Origin: an uncultured bacterium
GTDB lineage: Bacteria; Verrucomicrobiota; Kiritimatiellia; RFP12; UBA1067
Direction: 5' to 3'
Length of the DNA: 5,876 nucleotides
Assembly (NCBI GenBank): GCA_946401765.1
Contig: CAMIVJ010000191.1
Coordinates: forward strand, 1 to 5,876
How positions within the stretch are numbered: the first letter of the stretch is position 1; each line of letters begins with the position of its first letter. Position numbers and translations under genes: made by a program. Of the stretch, positions 1 to 5,820 are shown piece after piece. The notes beneath the pieces were generated by a model. That model did not search any database. It had not been told where the DNA came from and saw nothing but the letters and a program-made list of their open reading frames with translations.

Positions 1-772
1 GCGCGTTGAAGCGCGTGAGGTCTGCGCCCGGCGGACGTATCGCGCGCGCGGCGTTCGCCCCCATTGTCCGCCCTGCAGCCACGCCGGCCGTAGCAGCCGC
101 AGCCGCAAGGACCGCGCGCCGCGTCATCGAACCGCCCATAACCTTCGGAGCATCCTCGTCAGCGCCGCGGCTCAGCAGCTTCCTACCCGCCTCCATAAGC
201 GCCTCCTGGAGGCCGCCTAGCGGACACAGCCTGTGGCACCACACGTTGGGCATAAGCACGCTCAATAGCAGTATTGCCACAAAACCTATGCCCGTCACGC
301 CAGCCGTCACCGCAAGCGGAGTGCGCCATGCGGCGAAGAAGCCGTTGAAGATGCACAGCGGGTCAAGCCATATCGCAAGCGGATATCCGCACGCGGCCGT
401 CACAACGATCACCAGCGCGAGCGCCTTGTTCAGGCGCGGCACGCGGCGGATGATCTTGCGTCCGCGCGGATTGAGAAGGCCCGCCGTCTCGGCGAGGAAA
501 CCCATCGGGCAGAACTTCCAGCAGAACACCCTTCCGCGGAAGAACGAGAGCACGAGAAGCGGCACGCCAAGCAGCAGCGTCCATCCCACCCACTCGCGCG
601 CGGCGAGCGCGCCGAAGAGGTTCAGGAGAGGACTCAGCCGCGGCAGCACCGCCTTCACCCAGGCGGGAGGCACCTTGGTCCCCATGGGCAGATAGTCAGC
701 CCATGGAAAGGCGCACGCGGCCGCAGCCGCCAGGATGACGAGCCGCAGCGCGTTTCTGCGAAGCCACTTCAT
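1..772 (-). CDS. NapH/NapG-like ferredoxin-type membrane protein, 3' end outside window
   Basis: This is the first 257 residues of a protein that runs off the left edge. It has about four hydrophobic segments (near residues 9-27, 62-78, 117-135 and 151-175). Two CX3CP motifs, CWKFCP at 84-89 and CHRLCP at 179-184, are the hallmark of NapH-type quinol-dehydrogenase subunits. A twin-arginine pair follows at 218-219 (MTRRAVLAA) with an Ala-rich hydrophobic stretch, then IRPPGADLTRF at 245-255. That last stretch resembles the part of NapG (Tat signal, then RPPGA) lying just before its ferredoxin cysteines. I infer a NapH-NapG fusion that passes electrons from quinol to extracytoplasmic Fe-S clusters; the cluster cysteines would lie beyond position 1 and are not seen. 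The ATG at 772 follows the DUF362 gene by 10 bases and has AGGAG seven bases upstream. It could instead be a general 4Fe-4S polyferredoxin unrelated to nitrate. The family assignment is good, but the substrate is unknown. Confidence 0.85.
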   Translation of the reverse strand, partial: MKWLRRNALRLVILAAAAACAFPWADYLPMGTKVPPAWVKAVLPRLSPLLNLFGALAAREWVGWTLLLGVPLLVLSFFRGRVFCWKFCPMGFLAETAGLLNPRGRKIIRRVPRLNKALALVIVVTAACGYPLAIWLDPLCIFNGFFAAWRTPLAVTAGVTGIGFVAILLLSVLMPNVWCHRLCPLGGLQEALMEAGRKLLSRGADEDAPKVMGGSMTRRAVLAAAAATAGVAAGRTMGANAARAIRPPGADLTRFNA

Positions 773-779
773 GACTAGT

Positions 780-785
780 CTCCTA
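780..785 (-). promoter_or_regulatory. Stop codon/Shine-Dalgarno overlap, DUF362 to NapH/NapG-like gene
   Basis: The minus strand reads TAGGAG. TAG is the stop of the DUF362 gene, and AGGAG is the Shine-Dalgarno seven bases before the ATG at 772. The arrangement is the same as at the dsbD/nadE junction and implies coupled translation and a close functional link between the two products. Confidence 0.75.
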
Positions 786-1691
786 GACTTCCACGCGCAC
801 TATCTCGACCTTGTCGAGATCGATGCAGCCAACGCCGAGCTCGGCGGCAAGGCGGATGTGCGGGATGTCGGCCGGCTTCTTCTTGAAGAGAGTTGCGGCA
901 TACGCATCGGCCGCAACGGGATCCGTCGCGAAGATGATCTCGTGCGGATGGGCGAGGGGACCAGGCCCCTGCGGACCGCGGTCCAGCAAGATGCGCGTGG
1001 CGTCGATGATGATCAGCGTGGGCTTCAGGTAGGTGCTGAAGTCGGCGATGCACTGGTGCAGGCCCTGGCGGTGCCAGCCCTGGCGCGTGCGGTTGTCGAT
1101 CGCGCCCATCCAGTTCTTCATCGAGAGCGTGAGCATCGCGCCGCCGTGGTGCTTCGCCACAGGCATGTTCACGAGGCAGTCGGCCTCGATCAGGTCGCGC
1201 GTCACGCGCGCCTTCTTGCAGATCTTGCCCTTCGGCACCTCGACGGAGACGTAGTCGTTGCCCTTGGGACGGTACAACTTCGCGCCTGTGCCCTTGATCG
1301 CGTCCAGAACACCGCACGCCGGGAACGTCTCGCGTTCAGAGTGGCAGGTGTTCTCGGGAATCACGATCTGCTTCACCTTCGCCTTCTCGGCAGCGAGAAT
1401 CACGGCGCGGATGATGTCGGGATGAGTGTTGCCGCCCTGCTCGGGGGTGGACTTCCAGGCAAGATTTGGCTTGAGGGCCACCTTCTTGCCCTCCTTGAAG
1501 AACTTGCCCCATCCGCCCATCTTCTCAATGCCGGCGGCAATCATCTTGGGGATGTCGTTTCCGTGCACCACTACGATGCGCGGCTTCTTATCTTCCGCCA
1601 GGGCCGATGCCGGCACTGCGGCGGCAAGCGCTCCAGCCGCTGCGGCGGTGGCGCTCTTCTTGATGAAACTGCGACGCTGGATCTTCTGCAT
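783..1691 (-). CDS. Tat-exported DUF362 domain protein
   Basis: 302 residues. The N-terminus has a classic Tat signal: QRRSFIKK at 5-12, an Ala-rich hydrophobic core, and a probable cleavage after ASALA (residue 32). The remainder matches DUF362 (PF04015) by its landmarks: VALKPNLAW at 71-79, VNMPVAKHH at 174-182, LSMKNWMG at 189-196, IIIDATRIL at 227-235 and DPVAADAYAA at 257-266. Some DUF362 proteins carry a ferredoxin domain with clustered cysteines; this one does not. Its six mature cysteines (116, 126, 158, 172, 214, 289) are scattered. The biochemical role of the family is not settled, so none is given here. Being Tat-exported, it is probably folded, and perhaps cofactor-loaded, before transport. 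It lies directly upstream of the NapH/NapG-like gene and is likely co-translated with it, so that protein is the natural electron-transfer partner. The ATG at 1691 has AAGGA eight bases upstream. Confidence 0.9.
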   Translation of the reverse strand: MQKIQRRSFIKKSATAAAAGALAAAVPASALAEDKKPRIVVVHGNDIPKMIAAGIEKMGGWGKFFKEGKKVALKPNLAWKSTPEQGGNTHPDIIRAVILAAEKAKVKQIVIPENTCHSERETFPACGVLDAIKGTGAKLYRPKGNDYVSVEVPKGKICKKARVTRDLIEADCLVNMPVAKHHGGAMLTLSMKNWMGAIDNRTRQGWHRQGLHQCIADFSTYLKPTLIIIDATRILLDRGPQGPGPLAHPHEIIFATDPVAADAYAATLFKKKPADIPHIRLAAELGVGCIDLDKVEIVRVEV

Positions 1692-1699
1692 GGTGGTAT

Positions 1700-1704
1700 T
1701 CCTT
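1700..1704 (-). promoter_or_regulatory. Ribosome binding site of the DUF362 gene
   Basis: AAGGA on the minus strand, eight bases before the ATG at 1691. It supports that start, which places the twin arginine at residues 6-7 as expected for a Tat signal. Confidence 0.6.
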
Positions 1705-1729
1705 ATGGTGACTTTGCCAGAACAGGTTT

Positions 1730-1738
1730 ATTTTATCA
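1730..1738 (-). promoter_or_regulatory. Possible internal promoter before the DUF362 gene
   Basis: The 80-base gap between the FAD oxidoreductase and the DUF362 gene is clearly more AT-rich than its surroundings. On the minus strand it holds TGATAAAAT, a five-of-six -10 match with a TGn extension. TTGCGG lies 17 bases upstream as a poor -35. It could give genes B and A their own expression. The match is weak enough to arise by chance. Confidence 0.35.
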
Positions 1739-1764
1739 GATTTGGACAAAGACCGCAATAGACA

Positions 1765-1781
1765 CGCGAAATCATTTCGCG
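1765..1781. repeat. 17-base inverted repeat over the stop codon of the FAD oxidoreductase
   Basis: The sequence CGCGAAATCATTTCGCG is a perfect palindrome around one central base. As RNA it can form a stem of about six pairs with a five-base loop. It includes the TGA stop at 1774-1772. No T-run follows it on the minus strand, so it is not a standard intrinsic terminator. It could slow decay from the 3' end, cause partial termination, or be an operator or a coincidence. Confidence 0.5.
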
Positions 1782-3079
1782 GGCGCGTCGAAGAGGCCAA
1801 GCTTCGTCGCGTCGACGGCGCGCACGTCAATGCCCTTCTTCACGGCCTGGGCCGCCGCGGCGCCAGCGCCGATTCCCGTGGCCATGGCGTTGCCCATCAC
1901 GCGGCAGCTCGCAAGCGCCTCATGCGTCGCCGAGATGCAGCGCCCGCAGAAGAGGAGGCCATCCACCTTCTTCGGCACGAGCGCGCCGTATGGGATGTCG
2001 TACGGCCTCACGCGGCGTGCGCCGCCCGTGACGGCCTTGTCGTGCCCGTCGGCCTGGCCGGCGCCAGCGGGATTGTGGATGTCAATGACGAAGGAGCACT
2101 TGCGCGCCACGGCGTCCTCGCGCTTGCGCCCGGAAAGGACGTCCTCCGTGGTGAGCCTGTCCACGCCCTCGAAGCGGCGCGTCTCGCGCACGCCGACGAC
2201 CGCCGGCATCTCGGCGATGCAGGCATTCGCGTATCCGGGCAGATGGCGGCGCATAACATCTACTATCTGCGCAGCCTGCTTGCGCGCCGCGATCTCGGCC
2301 TTCGTGAGGTCGGCCGAACGCGAGCCGTAGAGGCCGTTCACCTGCGTGGCGTTCACCACGTTGAGATTCTTCTCGCGTCCGGGATAGAGACGGATCACGC
2401 CGACTTCGGGAGGAAGGTTGCCGGCCTTGATCTCGTCCTGCACGATGTCCTCCCATTTTTTGCCGTTTACGATGCAGTGCCTGCTGCGCGCATGCTCCTC
2501 GGAATAGCAGAGGAAGCGCTTCGCGGGGTCGAACCCGCCAACGGTGAACATGATGCTCATCGGCTGCACGAGCCCGTCGCCCTTGCGCCCCTCCTCGTAA
2601 GGCACTCCCGCGGCGGCGGCTACTATGCCGTTGCCGGTGGCGTCGATCACGACCTTGGATCTGAACGTGCGCTCGCCCTCCACGCACTGCACGCGCACGC
2701 CGACCACGCGGCTGCCTTCCATCACCGGACCCAGCACGTGCGCGTGGAGCATCACATCCGCCCCAGCCTCCCTCAGGAGGTCGTACGCGCGCACGTCCGC
2801 CAAGTGGAAGTCGACGCTGCCACCAAAGCCGACCCTCTTCGCTATCGCCCTCACTGCGGGACTGTCGGTGGCGAACGAGAACGGACTCACCATCGCCGAC
2901 ACGGCCATCCCTCCAAGGCGACCGCCCTTCTCCAGAAGGAGCGTCTTCGCACCTCGCGTCGCGGCCGTGTACGCAGCGCCGATTCCGGCCGGCCCTCCAC
3001 CCGCCACGATCACATCATAGTCGGCCGCCGAAGCGAACAGCGCCGTCAACGCGACTGCAACAAGCATCCTTTTTTTCAT
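1772..3079 (-). CDS. Secreted FAD-dependent oxidoreductase (FAD_oxidored type)
   Basis: 435 residues from the ATG at 3079. Residues 1-18 look like a Sec signal peptide (MKKR, a hydrophobic core, then FASA before the cut), with no twin arginine. The Rossmann fold begins immediately after: YDVIVAGGGPAG at 21-32 with the GxGxxG motif, a ribose-binding Glu at 50 and GGRLGG at 52-57. A second dinucleotide-fold strand, VVIDATGNG, is at 143-151. The C-terminal FAD motif, LLFCGRCISATHEALASCRV at 375-394 followed by a Gly/Ala-rich helix, is typical of PF12831. The family performs flavin redox reactions on varied substrates, and none can be named here. Nine cysteines, including C379, C381 and C392 near the FAD motif, could matter for redox chemistry. 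A TTG at 3106 would add nine residues but has no Shine-Dalgarno, whereas the ATG at 3079 has a good one. The gene follows the NAD synthase after 42 bases. Confidence 0.88.
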   Translation of the reverse strand: MKKRMLVAVALTALFASAADYDVIVAGGGPAGIGAAYTAATRGAKTLLLEKGGRLGGMAVSAMVSPFSFATDSPAVRAIAKRVGFGGSVDFHLADVRAYDLLREAGADVMLHAHVLGPVMEGSRVVGVRVQCVEGERTFRSKVVIDATGNGIVAAAAGVPYEEGRKGDGLVQPMSIMFTVGGFDPAKRFLCYSEEHARSRHCIVNGKKWEDIVQDEIKAGNLPPEVGVIRLYPGREKNLNVVNATQVNGLYGSRSADLTKAEIAARKQAAQIVDVMRRHLPGYANACIAEMPAVVGVRETRRFEGVDRLTTEDVLSGRKREDAVARKCSFVIDIHNPAGAGQADGHDKAVTGGARRVRPYDIPYGALVPKKVDGLLFCGRCISATHEALASCRVMGNAMATGIGAGAAAAQAVKKGIDVRAVDATKLGLFDAPAK

Positions 3080-3086
3080 TGGCAAT

Positions 3087-3094
3087 CCCTTCCT
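3087..3094 (-). promoter_or_regulatory. Ribosome binding site that sets the start of the FAD oxidoreductase
   Basis: AGGAAGGG on the minus strand ends seven bases before the ATG at 3079. The alternative TTG at 3106 lies upstream of this site and has no comparable purine tract. Choosing 3079 also gives a normal Lys-Lys-Arg Sec signal start. Confidence 0.75.
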
Positions 3095-3121
3095 TTGCGA
3101 GAACAAACTCGAAACTCAATG

Positions 3122-4393
3122 TCAGAACGGACGCGCGATGTCGCTGGGCATGTGCCAGGCATTCGGCGCGAGATAGACGGGAAACACCTGCACCCCGTCC
3201 GGAGCGCAGTTGCGCTTGAACGACTGCGAGAAGAAGCGCGCGAGAAAGAGGTCCAGCCACTTCGCGATCTCGGCTGCGGTGTACGCGCCGCGGAACGCCT
3301 TCTTCGCCGCCTTCAGAATCTCCGCTCTTCCTTCGCACTCGGCAACGAAGTGCCAGAGGAAGAAGTCGTGCAGCTCGTAGGGGCCGATGGCGCTCTCCGT
3401 CTTCTGCGCGATCTTCCCGCGCTTCGCGGGCAGCAGCTCTGGGCTCACCGGCGTCGCGACAATGTCGAGAATCGCGTCAGCGGCGGCACCAAGCCCGGGC
3501 CTCGCCCTGCGCAGTTCGTCCGTCACGCCGCCCGCCCACCACTTGCACACGTCGCGCACCGCGGTCTTCGGAACGCCCGCGTTCACGCCGAACATGCTCA
3601 TGTGGTCGCCGTTGTACGTGCACCAGCCAAGGGCGATCTCGCTCATGTCGCCAGTGCCGAGCACGATGCCGCCCGTCTGGTTCGCCTTGTCCATGAGTAT
3701 CTGCGTGCGCTCGCGCGCCTGGGCGTTCTCGAAGACGACGTCGTGGCGCGACGCGCTCTGGCGGATGTCCTTGAAGTGCTGGCGGCAGGCGGCGGTGATG
3801 TCTATCATCTCGAGCTTGAGGCCAAGTCCCTCGCAGAGCTTCTCGGCGTTTGACTTCGTGCGCTTCGTTGTGCCGAAACCCGGCATCGTGTACACGTGCA
3901 CGCCCTTCTTCGCGTCAAGCCCCAGAAGGTCGAACGCGCTCACCGCCACCAGGAGCGCAAGCGCGCTGTCGAGCCCGCCGGAGAGCCCAAGCGTCACGTC
4001 GCGGCAGCCTATCGCGGCAAGGCGGCGCGCAAGGCCCGTCACCTGGCGCGGGAACACTTCGGCGGCGCGTCCGCAGAACGGCAGGCGCGGATCGGCCCCC
4101 TCGCCAACAAAAGACAACTTCATCGGCTCGCCGAAGCGTATCTTCGGCGCCCCCTTCACTCGAGATGCCGCCTTGAGGAACTTCTCCTGCGCCGCCGCGA
4201 GCGTCTTCTGGAAGGCCGGATGGTCGTTAAGGGAACCGCAGTCGCCCCCGCGGATCGCGTCGCATGGGATCGTCATCTCCGGAACGCCATCGCGCGCAAG
4301 GCTCCTCACGGCCTTCATCAGCACTTCCACATTGCCGGCGAGATTGCCCGGCCTCAGCAGAAGCATCACGTCAAACATCCACCTTGAGTCCAT
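3122..4393 (-). CDS. nadE: NAD+ synthase with vestigial glutaminase domain
   Basis: 423 residues. This enzyme makes NAD+ from nicotinate adenine dinucleotide (NaAD), ATP and an amide nitrogen, in the cytoplasm. The synthetase domain, about 115-423, looks intact: the PPi loop SGGLDS at 138-143, MPGFGTTKRT at 170-179, ENAQARERTQILMD at 222-235, GTGDMSE at 246-252, WCTYNGDHMSMFGVN at 257-271, and C-terminal SFKRNCAPDG and MPSD. These match the long glutamine-dependent NadE (about 640 residues). That type carries an N-terminal nitrilase domain of about 270 residues, but here only about 110 residues precede the synthetase. Residues 8-75 still resemble the start of the nitrilase domain (GNLAGNVE; TIPCD where FPE is expected), so the catalytic Glu is replaced and the Lys and Cys regions are absent. 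It is probably ammonia-dependent or served by a separate amidase. The ATG at 4393 has a perfect AGGAGG that overlaps the stop codon of the preceding gene. Confidence 0.9.
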   Translation of the reverse strand: MDSRWMFDVMLLLRPGNLAGNVEVLMKAVRSLARDGVPEMTIPCDAIRGGDCGSLNDHPAFQKTLAAAQEKFLKAASRVKGAPKIRFGEPMKLSFVGEGADPRLPFCGRAAEVFPRQVTGLARRLAAIGCRDVTLGLSGGLDSALALLVAVSAFDLLGLDAKKGVHVYTMPGFGTTKRTKSNAEKLCEGLGLKLEMIDITAACRQHFKDIRQSASRHDVVFENAQARERTQILMDKANQTGGIVLGTGDMSEIALGWCTYNGDHMSMFGVNAGVPKTAVRDVCKWWAGGVTDELRRARPGLGAAADAILDIVATPVSPELLPAKRGKIAQKTESAIGPYELHDFFLWHFVAECEGRAEILKAAKKAFRGAYTAAEIAKWLDLFLARFFSQSFKRNCAPDGVQVFPVYLAPNAWHMPSDIARPF

Positions 4394-4398
4394 TTGAT

Positions 4399-4405
4399 CC
4401 TCCTA
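4399..4405 (-). promoter_or_regulatory. Stop codon/Shine-Dalgarno overlap, dsbD to nadE
   Basis: The minus strand reads TAGGAGG, in which TAG is the stop of the DsbD-like gene and AGGAGG is a perfect Shine-Dalgarno five bases before the nadE ATG at 4393. Ribosomes ending the first gene stand directly on the second gene's binding site, so coupled translation is likely. Confidence 0.8.
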
Positions 4406-5746
4406 CCTCTTCTCCGTCTTTTCAGATGCGGGGAATACGATGAAAGCCGGGAAACCCTTTATTCCGAGGTTCTTGAAGTCGTCCAGCGCCTGGAACGCCT
4501 TGGGGTCCTCGGCCTGCAGGCGCACGACGGCGAAGTTCTTCAGCTCGGCCTTCACGGAAGCCTCGCTGAACGTCGTCTTCTCCATCGCGAGGCAGTTCTT
4601 GCACCATGTGGCCCACACGTCCACGAAGACCGGCTTGCCGGACTTCTTCGCCTCCACGTACGCCGCGCCCCACGTCTCGGGCGTTGCCTCGCGCACTCCC
4701 TCCACCACGACCTCCGCCTCCGCCTTGGCCGCCTTCTGCGCTTCGAACCCGCGCCACGCAAGCCAGCCGTACCATCCTGCCATCGCGAAGAACACAAGCG
4801 CAAACGCACGGTTCACCCAGCTCATCCACGCGCCGGGTTTCGGCAGCACGGAGAATCCCGCCGCCGCAAACGGCCAGGGGAGTCCGAGACCCGCGCCAAG
4901 CACGAACGGCAGCGCCACGGCCCACAGCTTCCCGGCGGCGCACCACTTCGCCGTGAGAAGAAGCGTCGCGAGCAGAATCGGCTCCACGCACGCGCCCGCA
5001 AGCGCCGCCGCCCCAGCGCCAAGGAGGAAGCATCCGCCGTATCCGCGCAGCGCGGGCGGACCGCTCTGCTGCTTCACGCCGGGCGCGGGCTTGCGTTTCG
5101 GACGGAACCGCGACAGGTCGATGAAGAACACTCCGCACATCGCAAGCCCCAGAACCGCGAACGCCGTGGCCGCCACCACGTTGAACCACGGATTCGACTG
5201 TATCGTGCCGAACGCCATTCCGCCGAACGCCGCCGCGCACCCAAGCGCCCCGTACGCGCATGTGATTCCGAGTCCATACGCGGCGCCGCGCTTCCATCCC
5301 CTGCCCACGAGAATCAGGTTCACCGGCACAAGCGGCAGCACGCACGGCGTGAGATTCGCCGCAAGCCCGCCCAGCAGCACCAGAAGCAGGATCACCAGAA
5401 GCGAATGGTCTTCAAGCTCCTTCTCCGCGGCCTCGTCGCGCAGGAAGGCCACCATCTTCGAAGCGTTCATGTAGCCCATCGCCACGCGCGCGCCGGCAGG
5501 ACCCTTCTCCACGGCGACAGGAGCATTCTCCACTGCAGCGGCGGGTTTCGCGCCCGCGGGCTTCGTCCCTTCCGCGGCGTTCTCGGCGGCATGCTCCTTG
5601 CGCGCGGCCTCGATGTCGGCAAGCGACACCCCCGCCGCCAGAGCGTCCTCCTCGGAGAGGTAGCACACTCCGTTCACGCACACCTGCTCGGCGGCGCACA
5701 CAAACGCGAACAGCAGCGCACATGTCGCGACTATCGTCTTTTTCAT
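4403..5746 (-). CDS. dsbD: DsbD-like thiol:disulfide interchange protein with C-terminal thioredoxin domain
   Basis: 447 residues. It would move electrons from cytoplasmic thioredoxin across the inner membrane to periplasmic thiols. In order: a Sec signal (1-19); a mature N-terminus with a C23-X4-C28 dithiol (VCVNGVC); an Ala/Glu/Lys/Pro-rich linker (about 45-110); a CcdA/DsbD-beta membrane domain (about 115-331) with about six helices and the likely redox pair C135 (NLTPCVLPLVP) and C253 (GACVEP); and a DsbD-gamma-like thioredoxin domain (about 355-447) with WCKNC at 381-385 and a likely cis-Pro at 433 (GFPAF). Classical DsbD also has a periplasmic immunoglobulin-like alpha domain of about 120 residues, which is missing here. 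The ATG at 5746 has AGGAG nine bases upstream and a strong promoter 30 bases away. It is the first gene of the apparent operon. Partners could be cytochrome c maturation, Dsb or peroxide-reduction proteins; none is visible. Confidence 0.9.
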   Translation of the reverse strand: MKKTIVATCALLFAFVCAAEQVCVNGVCYLSEEDALAAGVSLADIEAARKEHAAENAAEGTKPAGAKPAAAVENAPVAVEKGPAGARVAMGYMNASKMVAFLRDEAAEKELEDHSLLVILLLVLLGGLAANLTPCVLPLVPVNLILVGRGWKRGAAYGLGITCAYGALGCAAAFGGMAFGTIQSNPWFNVVAATAFAVLGLAMCGVFFIDLSRFRPKRKPAPGVKQQSGPPALRGYGGCFLLGAGAAALAGACVEPILLATLLLTAKWCAAGKLWAVALPFVLGAGLGLPWPFAAAGFSVLPKPGAWMSWVNRAFALVFFAMAGWYGWLAWRGFEAQKAAKAEAEVVVEGVREATPETWGAAYVEAKKSGKPVFVDVWATWCKNCLAMEKTTFSEASVKAELKNFAVVRLQAEDPKAFQALDDFKNLGIKGFPAFIVFPASEKTEKR

Positions 5747-5755
5747 TCTGCCATG

Positions 5756-5760
5756 CTCCT
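5756..5760 (-). promoter_or_regulatory. Ribosome binding site of dsbD-like gene
   Basis: AGGAG on the minus strand, nine bases before the ATG at 5746. It supports that start, which is also the one that exposes a clean signal peptide. Confidence 0.7.
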
Positions 5761-5775
5761 TTTCTGCATGGGCGC

Positions 5776-5784
5776 ATTATACCA
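5776..5784 (-). promoter_or_regulatory. Extended -10 promoter of the operon
   Basis: On the minus strand the sequence reads TGGTATAAT, a perfect TATAAT with the TGn extension. No convincing -35 hexamer lies at 16-19 bases upstream, which is normal for extended -10 promoters. The expected transcription start falls about 20-25 bases before the ATG at 5746, giving a short leader that contains only the ribosome binding site. This is the best promoter in the window and probably drives at least the first three genes. Confidence 0.65.
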
Positions 5785-5820
5785 AATTTCCCGCGCCGCC
5801 GCACGGGGGAAAAGTGCCTT

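Noticed and set aside
6..695. A 229-codon plus-strand frame over the left end.
   Set aside because: The minus strand here encodes the NapH/NapG-like protein with paired CX3CP motifs. The plus-strand product is a low-complexity shadow.
1755..1790. An intrinsic terminator after the FAD oxidoreductase.
   Set aside because: The hairpin is real on paper, but no T-rich tract follows it on the minus strand, so it is listed only as an inverted repeat.
735..2330. A 531-codon open frame on the plus strand.
   Set aside because: It is antisense to the DUF362 gene and part of the FAD oxidoreductase, and it crosses their intergenic gap. It shows no domain, signal or ribosome site of note.
3080..3106. An earlier TTG start for the FAD oxidoreductase.
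   Set aside because: It has no Shine-Dalgarno and would place nine extra residues before the Lys-Lys-Arg of the signal peptide. The AGGAAGGG site fits the ATG at 3079.
1742..3853. A 703-codon open frame on the plus strand.
   Set aside because: It lies wholly opposite the FAD oxidoreductase and nadE genes, whose minus-strand proteins show clear family motifs. The plus-strand product is rich in Arg, His, Ala and Leu with no recognisable domain. Long antisense frames are expected in GC-rich coding DNA.
3122..4393. A frameshifted or broken nadE pseudogene.
   Set aside because: The frame is continuous, the start has a perfect ribosome site, and the synthetase motifs are intact through the C-terminus. 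The shortened N-terminus is in frame.
4440..5474. A 344-codon plus-strand frame opposite the DsbD-like gene.
   Set aside because: Its composition is Ser/Pro/Ala/Arg-rich without motifs, while the minus strand holds the complete DsbD-like protein.
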